This document shows, piece by piece, positions 20,576 to 33,500 of a stretch of DNA of 64,000 bases (positions are counted from its first letter, which is position 1; every line of letters starts with the position of its first letter). The translations under genes were made by a program, and so were the position numbers. This DNA is from Selaginella moellendorffii. Taxonomy: Eukaryota > Streptophyta > Lycopodiopsida > Selaginellales > Selaginellaceae. Under the pieces are notes generated by a model that ran no database searches, was not told the DNA's origin, and saw only the letters and a list, made by a program, of their open reading frames with translations. The stretch is from positions 2,825,931 through 2,889,930 of the forward strand of contig NW_003314266.1 in assembly GCF_000143415.4 (NCBI RefSeq). The letters run 5' to 3'.

Positions 20576-23500
20576 TGGAGGGACCTTGCGCGAATAAGTT
20601 AGTGACCCCTCCATCTTTCTTTTGGGAGTATCATCAAGGGGTTCACTCGGCACCGGTTCATCCAGTGTTTACTTTCCAAGCTCGTTTTTATAACAAGAGG
20701 TCTCCTATTCTTCTCTCCGTGTTGGTTGATACAGGTTCGAGTTTATCTTCTATTGCTCGACCTGTTGCCACACGTTGTCGTCTACACTTGCGTCGTGCGG
20801 CGGATCCAGTTTTCATTCTTTATGGCAACGGCCGTACACATGCATGTGCACGAGATGAGGCGGACCTGGTTGTGCGTGTGGGCGATCTCGAGCTTGAGTT
20901 GCAGTCGTTGCGGGTGGTGCCGAGTCAAGCTTTTGACCTCATTCTTGGTATGGATTGGTTGCAGCACAATCATGCCAAGTGTGACTTTGAGGCTTTTCCC
21001 CCTTGTCTCATACTTCCTTATGTTTCATCCATTCCTCTCACTTCTGTACCTCTTCGTCCCTCTACTTCTACCTCTGCTTCCATTACTTTTGTTCCACCAT
21101 TATTTCCTCTTGTGTTTCCATCTTGTTCTGCTCTTCCCTTTTCTGATCCCTCCGATGATCTTTGTGTTGCAGCTGTTGATCAGCTCATGAAGGAGTATTC
21201 TGATCTCTTTGAATTTGACCTATCGTCTGGGGCCAAGATTGCCACACGTCATCCCATTCCAACCGGGGATGCTCGTCCAATCAAGGTTCCTGTTCGTCGT
21301 TGGTCACCCAAGGAGATCAAGATTTTACGTGCAAACGTCAAGGAGATGTTGGAGAAGGGTGTTATTCGGAAGTCGCGGAGTCCTTGGGCATGTGAACCTC
21401 ATCTTGTGATGAAGCCTGATGGGAGTATTCGTTTCTGCATCGACTATCGTCCGTTAAATGAAGTGACGATCCCGGACGTGTACCCTCTTCCTCACACTGC
21501 TGATCTCTTGGATCGTCTGGGGCGAAGTCGTTGGTTCACCAAGCTAGATCTTGCTTCTGGGTATTGGCAAGTACCGATGGCTGAAGACGATATTCCTAAG
21601 ACTGCTTTTCGTACACCATTTGGTTTGTACGAGTTTTTGGTGATGCCGTTTGGTTTGAACAATGCTCCAGCAACTTTTCAGCGAATGATGGACGAGGTTC
21701 TTTGCGATATGCCAGAGGTGACGGCTGACTTCATTGATGATGTCTTGATCCACTCGGAGGGGACGTGGGAGGAGCATGTTCGTGATGTTTGTAAAGTGTT
21801 GGATCGGCTACGCGACGTTGGTTTAAAGCTGAAGCGGTCGAAGTGCGTGTTTGGGTCCAAAGACACAACTTATCTTGGGTACCGTATTTCTCGTGAGGGT
21901 TTGCAAGTTGATCCTGACAAACTTGTGGCTGTTCTAAAGTTCCCTACTCCGAAGTGTGTGAATGATGTGCAGCACTTTTTGGGTAAGGTGCAGTATCTCG
22001 GTCGTTTTGTGGATCATCTTTCCGATCGCACTTTACCATTGCGAGCATTGCTGAAGTCATCAACGTCATCTTTCATCTGGTCTCCCGATTGTGAGCGGGC
22101 GTTCGTGAATCTCAAAGAGCTATTGACGACTCCTCCGGTTTTGGCATATCCTGACTACACTTGACCTTTTATTTTGCGCGTGGATGCTTCTGACATTGGT
22201 CTTGGAGGTGTGTTGATGCAAGAGAGCTCGAGTGTGCCTGGTCAGCGCCATCCCATTGCATACATAAGCCGTACATTACAACCAGCGGAGATGAACTACT
22301 CCACGACGAAGAAGGAGTGTTTAGCAGCAGTCTGGGGTTTCGAGAAACTTCATGCCTATCTACATGGTTCTCGGACGTTACTTGAAGGTGACCATGCTGC
22401 TGTTACTTCATTATTGAAGCGGAAGAACCTGGTTGGTCGTACGGCTCGATGGGCTTTGAAGCTTCAGATATATGATTTCGATGTTGTTCATCGCCCAGGG
22501 AGTTCTATGGCTGATGCTGATGCCCTTTCTTGAGCTCCTCTTCCTTTTCCACTCACTTCTCATGTTTCTGATGAACCTGTTGTTCCAGCATCTGTGGATT
22601 TTCTAGATGAGGATTCTGTGCCGTCGGCGGTTGCTGTCCTTGACGTTCAGTGTCCACAGGGCGTAGAGCAAGATCTACCTTCTCTGGATGAGGTTCGCGA
22701 GGCTCAAAAGATTGAGCCGTGGATTCGAAGGCTTCGAGATGGGTTTGAGAATCCTACATCACTTGCTGATGACTTGCCTTTTCGGCATTTACATTCTCAA
22801 TATCGCCTTGAAGATGGCCTTCTTTATTTTGTGGGGACGGATCCTGATGCTCATTTACGGCTGGTGGTGCCTTCGGTGTTTATTCCGCGGTTTCTCCATG
22901 CCTACCATGATTCTCCTATTCTAGGTGGGCATATGGGACACCGTCGTGTCACCGAGAAGTTGCGCAGATCTTTCTATTGGCCAGAGATGCGACGTGATAT
23001 TATCCGGTATGTGCGTAGCTGCGTTTGGTGCCAAGCTCGTAATACTCCCCCTTGTGCTGCGGAAGGACGGTTGGAGTCAATCGCAGTTTCTCGTCCGTTT
23101 GAGTTGGTGGCGTTTGATCTTATGGGACCTTTTCCGCGATCGACTGCTGGCAATGAGTATGTTATTATTGCTTCTGACTACTTGACTCGTTGGGTGGAAG
23201 TTGGTGCTCTTGCTAGTGCCTCTGCAACTGCTGTTGGATACTTCCTCCTCAATCGAGTGGTGTTCCAGCATTCTTGTCCAGAACGGATTCTTTCGGATAA
23301 TGGTCTTGCATTTATGGCTGAGGTATTTCATGTTTTGACATCTCGGTTGGGGATACGCCACACTTTTACGAGTGCTTATCATCCACAATCAGACGGTCTG
23401 GTGGAACGGCTCGTTCGGACATTCAAAGAGATGATTGCGAAGTATGTGAACTTTCAACATTCGGATTTGGATGGTTATTTGCCGTCTCTTCGGTATGCTT

Positions 23501-24039
23501 ATGTCACAGGGGTGCAGAGTTCTGTTGGTGCTTCACCATATAAACTTCTATATGGTCATGATCCAATATTACTAACAGAGCTAGGTTTACCTTCGCGATT
23601 GCCACGAGCTCCTGATGCTAGGTCATGGGATCAATATTTGACAAGCATTCTTCCACTTGTCCGAGCAGAGTCTGCTGAACACTTAGGCCGCGTACAAGTG
23701 GGACAACAACGGCGCTACAATTCCCATCATCGTCCACCAGCGGAGTACAAAGTGGATGATTTGGTGTTAGTCCGTTTTCCCCATCTTACGGTACGTGGTT
23801 TATCTAAGGGGCTCCTTGCGCAGTGGAAAGGACCGTATCGGGTGTTGCGGCAAGTTGGACCACAAGTTTATGAGGTTCAGCATAACGTTCAGCAGACTAA
23901 TCCTCCAGAGATTGTGCATGTGCAGCGGTTAAAACGCTTCATACAGAGGGATCAGGAGCAGTTAATACCGTCTACAGATCCACCGATGCCTCCTCCTGAC
24001 GTTCCTCCAGATCCCGGCCCATCTACAAGAGAACCCTGA
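20440..24039 (+). pseudogene. pol: pol of the gypsy element (PR-RT-RNaseH-IN), interrupted by two in-frame TGA
   Basis: One continuous reading frame, -1 relative to gag, broken by TGA at 22,162-22,164 and 22,531-22,533. Domains in order: aspartic protease with DTGSS, reverse transcriptase with FRTPFGLYEFLVMPFGL and the catalytic FIDD (in place of the commoner YVDD), RNase H beginning LRVDASDIGLGG, then integrase with an HHCC zinc finger (GGHMGHRR..CVWCQ), a DDE core (AFDLMGPFP, LSDNGLAF, GLVERLVRTFKEM) and a GPY/F-type end (WKGPYRVL). Integrase is intact over 22,594-24,039. Both TGA codons lie where the family normally has Arg and would arise by C-to-T change at CG sites. Confidence 0.88.
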
Positions 24040-24055
24040 CGGCCTTCCATTATTT

Positions 24056-24071
24056 CGAGAGGAGGGGATGA
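24056..24071 (+). other. Polypurine tract before the 3' LTR
   Basis: A near-pure purine run (cgagaggaggggatga) lies immediately before the 3' LTR, the position where second-strand synthesis is primed. Confidence 0.75.
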
Positions 24072-24245
24072 TGTGAGGGCCAAGTGTACGGCTACGATGC
24101 CGTATACTAATATTAGCGTAGTGGATTTTGGTAGCCGTCGGATTGGTTTCAATCCGGACCACTCGCTCCTGTATATAAGCTAGGGTTTTTGGGTTAATTG
24201 ATATGCACATTTCTGTATTCCCTTTCCATATTCCATGCACTTACA
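24072..24245 (+). repeat. 3' LTR
   Basis: 174 bp, matching the 5' LTR except for one base. It is followed directly by ATGT, the right-hand target duplication. Confidence 0.93.
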
Positions 24246-24505
24246 ATGTTTAAATATAATTAAATATACTATTTGTTTTGACCAATTTAATGTTATTTAA
24301 AATTTTTTTTGTTGAATTATATGAGATATTTAATAAAATTTCCTGTTATTTTAACAAGAACTCCAGCAAAGGGCAGGAAAATGTTAGATTTCAACTTGAC
24401 TTTTACCAAGCAGCACAGCACTTGCTGGCCAATTTTTTGCCAAGACAAAAATTATAAATTTTCTTTCAGAGAAGATTACAGGCATCAAACTTCATGTCGG
24501 AAGCC

Positions 24506-27500
24506 TTATTCTCTTCGCATAGAGGCTATGAGCCGCGTCGTCTGTTTGCGTCTCAGCAAGTGTACCAGTGTCGAGTGGAATTCCTCCGTCGACTCGCAAG
24601 AGTTGAGACGCAGCGTCACGTTTCTGAACGGTGATGGCGGCGCAAATCTGTTGCTGCTGCTGCTACTGCTGCTACTGCTCCCACCCCTGTACTGCTGGCT
24701 TACCTTGCTCGCCAGCAGCGCGTTTGGCGAGCAAAACAGCACGTCCAGATTGTTTTCCTCCCGATACATGTACAAAATGTCCTCCACGTTGTTCTCCGAC
24801 AGCAGGCTCCACTCGCAGCCGCTCGACTCCAGCTCCTCCCGGCTGGTGCTCTTGACTTGGATGAGCAAGTTCTCCGTGAGGAGAACGAACACGCCGCGCT
24901 CGAAGAGAGGCTGGCATGTTATGTATGTCTGCAGAGAAGAACAAAAGCACTAAGTTTCAAGCTTTTTTCTACACGAAGTTACCTCTTCTCTGAGTCGGCC
25001 ATCGTCGGCTTCTCGCAGAACCGCCGTGCCAAGTGCCTCGTTCCACGAATATGGGAGAAGTGGCGAGCCTGGCTCGAGGTGTCGAGGAAGCCTGAGGCGC
25101 ATGATTCTAGGCTGGGAAGGCTGGCTGCTGTTTCGGATGCTTTGAGCTGTTTTTCCAGCCACTTCGAGCATACTCGCCGCAGGTCTGGCCACGGCTCTTA
25201 TCACACCAACAGCCATTCCTACGAAAAAAGACGCAGTGTTAAGAGGTTTTTAGAACCGACTTGGGATATCCAACCTGAAAAGACGCCAGGAATTCCATGC
25301 CTCTCTGCGCCCCTCACGGAGGATTGGAGTAGACCTGTCAATCCCTCCAGAAACTCGTTGACAATGCTGCTGTCTCGAGACCACTGGTTCTCGCCTTCGT
25401 TCATGTAGTCTTGATCAAGCGCCAGAGCCGCCATTCCCTGTAGCAAATGATCAATAACGTAAGAAACAGTTAAGCAAAGACAAAACCACGAACCTTGCGA
25501 GCTGCCTTGCTCATTTGCGTGGCTGCGTTGCTAAATGCAAAAACTGTGTTCCTAAACAAACTCCTCGTTCCTACTGTAACACCCTGTACAATTTGTCCCG
25601 GATTCTGCAGTTCGAGCTATGCTTAATGGACAGAAACTAGTATGAGCAAAGTGGCGAACTTTTACCTGTCTGATGCTTGTGGCAGGAGCGTAAACGAAAT
25701 CCCACACACCAGATCCAAGGCTTCTCAAAAAGCTCATTGGATTCCCGAAAACATCCGCCGAGCCAAGAACCTGGAAGAATGCAACATATGAAACAGAACG
25801 TAGCAACGAAAAGAAAAGAGAATGCAAACCTTGTAGAGTTCGTGAAGCAGCTGGCGAGTATAGTGACGCTGTATGATTCCTAGGATTGAGTTCCAATTGG
25901 CCATGGGATGTGCCAACGTTAAATGACGAAGACGAATAGGTGCTCCTTCCACATCGGCCAAAGCTATCAGACGTCTCTGTGGGATTTTAAGAGTTAAAAA
26001 GCTTGCTTTACAGCATGAAAACAAAAGAGAATACCTGTACCAACGATCCTGTCACCCATAACAGGGACTGTGCAGCTACACCACGGCTCTCCTTCGGAAG
26101 CCAGGGAATGCTTGAAAAGCTGCACATAAGAAAAGGGAACTTTCAAAAACAATGTTCAACTTGCAAAGAATCTCAGTGTTTTTACCTCACAGTAAGCTCC
26201 AGCGGGTCGATATGAAAGGCCTCAACGTAGACCTTCCTCCTCTGCTTGACAGAGATGATGAGCTTCTGTGTCGGACCTTTCGCAGGCTCTACTGCGGCAT
26301 TATCGGGCCATGTTTTGTAAGACTCAATAGGCTCCATCGTCTCGACGAATCTCAAGCTGCTCAGAACGTTTGAAGAACTACCCCATTCGGAGCGCTGTAA
26401 CTTGAAAGACATAGATTTCTCGGTTCCCGTAGCAGACCCTCCAACAAAAAGACCTTTGAAAAGTTCCAACAGGCAGCTTAAGTTGCGTTCTTCCAACTGT
26501 AGACGTAATGGAGCAATGCTGTAAGATAACACATTATAAGAAATATCACAATGCTCGCACAACTCAGTACCTCAAGTAGATGCATTGGTAGCAATGAACC
26601 GAGCCGATTGGATGCCTCCATTTTGAGACAATAGCGGAGAGTGCGGGGTTCTCGCTCTTCTCCTGTGCTAACCGTCGAGACGAGTTCCATTCACTGCTTA
26701 TTATGTCTCTCATCAAGATGCCCGAAGACTTCGCGGTAGAAAGTAGGACGGGATAAATGGCATGGCGGAGTTGGTTGTCGACTTGGAGCAATGCGATTTC
26801 CATTTTCATCTTCTGCTCCAACTGAGTTTGGAAAAACTGCAACTCAAAGCCTCTCGCTGATGCCAAAGCAAGTTCCTGCCAATGATTTTCGAGTCATAAT
26901 CAGTAGCGACACACATAGAGCAGTACCTGGGGAGTGGTGTCCACAAGCGAGATTGCGATAGATGCCAGTTTCAAAGAAAAATCTTGTGAAGAACCCTTTC
27001 TGGAATCTCTGAAAGTCTCTTCTATGCGAGGATTTAGCATTCTTAAGTCCTTTGTGGTATGGAGAAGTAAGTCGACAACGCTAAGGACCTGATATATGCA
27101 AGTCAAATGAATAGATGGATATTACAAAATTGCTTACTCTTCTTGAAGCCTCTGCATGCACAGAAACAACAAAGCGGCCCTCTGGTTTCTGTAAATCCCA
27201 TTTGATCGCAAACAGTGATATTAAATTGTGTTACAAACCTGTCCAGAAGCATGGAACTGGATGGACGGATAAGACTTGACAACGTCCAGTGGATATGTTC
27301 CAAGAGTTCCTTCGCCTGGAACCTACAACGGGAATCAAGACAGAAAAACAATGCTGAGAGATAGTAGTGAAGACTAGAAAGCTTTACCTCGATGACAAGC
27401 TGTGGAGGCAGGCAAGGCTCATCCCAAGCATAGTCACACGAACTATAAGGCTGCAACACGTTCTCAGTTTTCTCGCACTTCTTCTGGTAGAATCTCAGCT

Positions 27501-30500
27501 TCTGATATAAAAACAGAGAACATAAACACAGCTAAACACGACACAAGCCAGCATACAAACCTCCTTCGAAAAGTTGTCGATTCGATAAGGCATGAAGCCT
27601 GTTTCATCATTTGTCACGATGATATAGAACGTCCCGAGCCTGTCATTTCCCGAACCAATGCTGTCACCCGCGGCATTTGCGTCGCTGACCACCACCCGAA
27701 GCATCTCTTTCACACCAGTCAAATGGTTGTAAACTTTAACTTGGGTGTCTCCAAGCCGATCAAGTGAAAATCCGCCAGACCAATCCCAGCCGTGCTCGTT
27801 GTACCGCAAAGACAACAGCAGAGTTCTGCACAAGAAAAAAATGATAAGTTTCCATCTACACTGCAAAATGTTATGACCTGGTTGTATCACTCCAGTGGAC
27901 GTTAATGTTTTGTCCAACAGCTAGGGGATAAAAAATATCAGTGCCATGCTGCTTAAAACAGATATCTTGTCGAGATGCGTTTGCCAGAACAAATCTGAAA
28001 AAGTAAAAAAAAATAGAGTTGACGTGATAATGAGCTTATGCGTGGTTTACCTTGGCCTGAAAGTTACGGTTTTAGTTTTCCCTGAACAGCTTCCCATTGC
28101 AGGGATAGAGGTGATCGAAAGAACGTATGCCCCTTTACCAGTCGGTTTGGGAATGACTATAGGAGCATTCCCGCCCGGTGGATCGAGTAGAAATGGTTGC
28201 GACCAAAATGGTGTGGTAGACTCCAGAAGTTGAGCAGCACGTAACCGCATTTTGCTTTCACCAACTTCGCGAGTAGTGGGAGAATATATGCGTGCAAGCG
28301 GCAGAACGGAATCGTTGCAATGACTGTCAGCGGCTGCTGGTGATGTTTCTGCCGCTGGAGTAAAAATTTTGCACGAAGGCAAGTGCGAGAGCATTCGGCC
28401 AGATTGATTTCGGCCGGTGGAAGTCGCGATAAGTGACTGCATACCCTGAGCTTCCGTCGCAGCTGCTGTGCCTCCGGCGCTGTATGTATCAGGAAGGCTC
28501 TGCTCTTTGGCGACATGTACGTCCACTTCCCCGTCCAGAAAAGATAAGTTCAACCCGCTGCAGTTGTAAATCCAGTAAGGAACGATCAAAGAGAGTCTGC
28601 GTGCCCCGCTTCTGAGATCCGTCACCTTATCAACCCGTGCATAAACAGGAAGACCTGAGCAATACAATAAGTTAGACCAAGAAAAGGATACAAACATAAA
28701 ATTCACCTGAAGGATTTTCGGGATCAAAGATGGTCATTTCATCGTTGATAGGCCTTTCGGTTCTTTCCACTCTATCTCTAGATGCAGCGCGTCCGAACTT
28801 GACAGTTCTCAGCAAGAAGCTAGAGATAGTAGCTTTTATGTTCAGATCATGCACGACGTCCACCTCGTAAAAGAAGCCAGAATCGCCCTGGAGTTTTTAT
28901 CAGCAAACGTTATACCATTTTAGCTTGTAGAAGCCAAACGTACCTTCGGGATGGACGTATGAGCATTCACTCCAGCACCACTTTCGACGATCACGTCCAT
29001 GGCGCATGGGAGACAATTCATAATAACAAGCGGAGCCTGAAGCAAAACGTTCCACATCTTCCATCTTGCTGACTGCTCTGAGGTTACTGGAAGCTTGTCT
29101 GACGAAGATTTTGAGGCATATATTGCAGTCGAGACTTCCTTCTCCTCCACACTGACGCAACAGCGGAATGGACCTTGGCTGGGCCGAGATGGATAGCAGA
29201 CGAACGGTCGCTGTGACGCCGAGCGATAGTTGGTCGATAGCAACTTTGACAAAGGTTGTGCCTCGCTCCAAAGATAATCCTTCTTGTAGGGACGCCAGCT
29301 AATGCGGCCTGTTTCTGCCAGGTGAACAGGGAGCGGGATGACTTCACTGGGAAGAATCGGGTTCATTATCTGGAAACAAAAAGAAACAATCAAGTTTCAA
29401 AGAACGAAAATAACGGCCTTACCTTCGGAGCAATGCCGAAAGGTATTTCCAGACGAACTTCCATAGGAACAGACGTAGAATTCGCGACAGTAACCTTAAC
29501 AAGAAAACAAATAAAGAAGAAAAAAAAGTCAGATTGTCAAAGAAAAACGAGGAAAAACTTACAGTGGAATGCAATCTTATGAGCTTGCTATGATGTTGAA
29601 GAGAAACTTCAAGCACGGCATGCGTGCTGAACTGCTTCCCCTCGTCGCTTCTGTCGGTTTCTTTGCCCGAGAATGAAACTTCGAAAGCTCGGCGGCCAAC
29701 TAAGTCGATGGACATAGGAAGAGAAGCTCCGGACGTCCCTTCAAGACGGACTCGTATTCTTCGATGTGACATGAGTCCAATTTTCTTTTGTTCCGAAACC
29801 CGGCTGGAGATCCAGCGAGCCTTTTTCTTGTAACGGATAGAACCTTCGTCTTCACTCACAAACAAAGGTACCGATGACCCAGCAAGAACCGTCCGCCATT
29901 GCCAAGTTGAATCGTTCTCTAGGCTCTTATCTCCATTCCAACCAGGCCAGATGAGAGAGTATGAGACCGTCATGCCTGTATCGTTCTGGAACCAGTATGG
30001 AGCATACTGGGAGAAAACGTTCTGTTGTAAGCTCTCCACTACGTGACGTTGCAAGTCCAGCATTCGGCTGGAGGTAATCATTTCCAAAGCCCGAGTGCTT
30101 GCCTAAAGATGAAAGCTTGACGAACATAAGATACTAACCGAATTTCTAAACACAAACCTGCGACAAAGCCTCTGTCACGTTGATATTGAGACTATTCGCT
30201 GATTCTATCTCCACTTTTGCGGCCGACTCAGCAAAATGAAAGACACCCGTAAACCTCCATGGCTCAAGGAAAGGCTCCCACACAACCTGCGCAAAGTATC
30301 ATAACCGAGTAAAGAAACGTAAATCAAATGGTCACCTTCTCAATGTTGTGGTAGCTTATTTCTGTGAGAGTCGACGCCAGAATGTCGACACTTCCCCGAC
30401 TAAAAGATAGCTCCAGAAATGTTTTCTCAAAAATCATTTCCATAAGAGGACAGTTATAGTTCCACTGCAACAAAGAGGAAGAATGAAGAAAAAAAGTGAA

Positions 30501-33500
30501 AATGGACATACCCGACCGTCCGTTAGCAGCAACGAGAGCATTAGAATCTCCGCTTTCAAGCCGACTTTATACTCGAGCAGCAGACTCTCCTCTTCGTCCT
30601 CAATACTAGACTCGAGTTCAAAAGCGTTGAGAAACTGAAGAATAGGATACGAGCACCAGCAGTCGATGGAGTCGACACAAGCAGTAAGTGCGAGAGAAGG
30701 AACAGGGAATTCCAAAAAAAATACTCCTCCGATATGAATATTAGCAGTTGCCAGGCAAGGATAACCCGAGAGTTGTCTCGACTTTGTCTCTGCTTTCACT
30801 TGTGTAAAGCGAGCTGAAAACGTGCATCTGGATTCGAGAACCTCGAACTCGTCGATAAAAAAGGAGGAGGTGAACAACACAGCCTTGCCCAGCTCGTCGT
30901 CTTCGGTCAATCTCTGGTTTTCTGAGCTGCAGTCCGGCAGAAAAAGCATAAGCGAAGGAACTGTAGTTTTCAAGTGAAGTACGCTGCCAACCGTTGTTCC
31001 CATCTCAAGTAACACGGCCACAGTATCTGCTGGAATACTCGGTGTTGTGTCGAGCGGAATACATACGAACATCCAGGAGATTATCTTGTTCCACGACGAA
31101 AAGCGTAGCCACACTTCCAGTCGAGGGACCAGAATGTCCACTTGGATTTTCGACGGATTTAATGGCAGCGCCTCGATCGCAATGTTCGAAGTCTCTGATT
31201 TCACACTCACCACCAGTTTTTTCCTTACGTTGCCATCTTTCAGCTTGTAACTAGGATCGAAGATGACGACGTTGTCCAGTTTCAGCCCGAAGTGCTGAAA
31301 AAATCCTGCTTCAACACTATATGCGGCGGTAGTGCTTCTTGCTTCCAGAACTGCCACAGTATCAAGTAGACCGGGCTCTTCTTTTCTCGACAGTTTCAAG
31401 GAACTCGTAAGTTGATCGCTCTGCCACTGTAAGTTGAAAGAAGGCTTGCTTTTAGCCGTCTGAGTTACTATGAACGGCTTTCCCGAAATGATGCCTTCCC
31501 AAATATCCGTGGCATGCAGGGACTTCCATCCCACAGAAGCTAGCTCCATCGACAGAAAATCAACCCACTCAATTTGTCTGTGAAGCGCGTGTCCTGGAAA
31601 GGCAAAGAAAAACTTTTCGTAAGAAATTCCAGCATTTTAGTCAAGCTTACATACCTATGCAAGAAAGTTGAATAACTGGAAACTTGATATGTATATTCGT
31701 CAACTTGTTTTTCCTGTCGCTAGTGTCTGGAGCTTCAATCAGAATGTCACCCGTTAACATATCGATCAATGGCATAAACCATCTATCGCCGCTCCACGGT
31801 TCCAAACCGTAGTTCGATAGTGTAAGTTGTCTTCCCCTGATATAAAACAGCTTGAATGGGCTGTCGCTTGCATCCTCCACGCTATACCACTCCGGATGTG
31901 ACTTCCGGAAATTCCCCGTCAACTTTAGCGGAACAAATGAAAAGCAGAACTCGGGTATACCAACGTCGAAGTGGTGTCCTCCTCCAATCGGTAATATCAG
32001 CACAGAGTTCTTTACTTTCACCTGATAAGGAACAGATAGTTGTGTAGGCTCGACTGCCGGTGCTGAGACGTATGTAGATTTCCACTCGGAAGATCGAAAG
32101 AATCCGATAAGGAGCACCAAGTAGTCGCTGTGCAGAATGCATTCAATGCCTTCGAGGTCTGCCTGAATCTCGAGAGTTGGAAAAGGAAAACTCTTTTTAA
32201 CCACGCTCAGATGAATAGATGATGGCTGTTGAGAGTTGAGCCGACGGAAAGGAATACCGTTCATGCCGTGTGTAGCAAACTCTGGTGCGGAAATCTGAAG
32301 GTCGGAGGCTTTGCCTTCAAGCTCCCAGTCTTCTGGAGCGGAAGATAGCATAAAAAACTCTGACTTTGATAGTACCAACGTAGCAAGAACGCCATAGACG
32401 TCGTGCATCAAGAACGAAACGTTGTCAAGTTGTAAGGCCAGAGAAAACGGTGCTTGATGAAGAGAACTTTCACCGGTTGCAGTCGGCCGAAGTTCAGAAA
32501 TCTCGAGCACAAACCCAGTCAAAGCGGCAATCACGTTTCGATGGATATGGCACTCAGCGTCTTGTAAAATTAACGCCGATCTCACTGGTCCACCTTCATT
32601 CCAATTCCTTGTAATTGTAAGAGACAGTCCATTACTGTCGTTGAGAGTCGAAAACAGGCATCTATCCAGGCTTGGTCTCTGTGAATCCATATTTTCCATG
32701 TACAGTTTTCCAGCCAACAACGCAAACTTATCTTGCAGTGCATCGCTGGAAAACCTGCACAGGTAAAGGTGAGCTATAAAAATACAACAAATGTGGCACG
32801 TACCTTAGTTTCAATGGTTCGATGTGCAAAGATATAGCTTTCACGGAAGCAATTGATCCTTCGTCGCTTAAAACAAGCTGTACGCTGACGTTTTTTATAA
32901 AAAGCTCGCCAGATATTGGTTGCGTGGTTGACTCCCTTCCTTCTCTCCGCGATTGAGACTGCAAGAAAGGCTTTGCGGAAGCGTCTATAATGGCTCCCAA
33001 GCCGGAGTAAACTACAGCTGAAACCAGAACCGTAGTTGCTGACAAACTTCCGTCAACCTACAAAACACTAGTGTTAAGTATTCTGCATCCGCATTGCAAA
33101 CACTGACCTTCCATCTAGTATCCCATGAATCCTTGATCTTCTTAATATCAAAATCTGCGTTGAACTTATCCATCACGGTCACCCAAGAAAAACGACTCTC
33201 TTCACCGCTATTAGTTCCTTTAGCAAAACGAGCCTGTAAAAATATTCAAGTACCAGATTAAAGATTTCAATTCTTGTACCTGTATCCCAGCCAACTTCAC
33301 TTCAAAGTGATTAATCACAGATCCTGAAAAATCTTTCAAATGATTTTGAGACGCCGCTAGAACAGCTTGACCATGTTCTTTTGAAGGGAAGCCAATCATA
33401 TTTGCCATCGAGAAATGCATAGACTCCAAGGGAATAGCCTGTAGACAACTGTGAGAACTAATATAAGGACAAATAATTGTTTTACCAAAACCGAGTTTGA

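Larger units (their letters stand above)
19236..24245 (+). mobile_element. Ty3/gypsy LTR retrotransposon, complete but with nonsense mutations
   Basis: A 5,010-bp element bounded by 174-bp direct repeats (19,236-19,409 and 24,072-24,245) that begin TGTGAGGG and end CTTACA. By eye they differ at one base. The 4-bp flank ATGT occurs on both sides (19,232-19,235 and 24,246-24,249), which fits a target-site duplication. Gene order is gag, protease, reverse transcriptase, RNase H, integrase, which defines Ty3/gypsy. The integrase ends with a GPY/F-like segment and shows no obvious chromodomain. Three in-frame stop codons (19,844, 22,162 and 22,531) make it non-autonomous as read. It sits in AT-rich, gene-free DNA between PPR gene 4 and VPS13. 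Confidence 0.95.
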
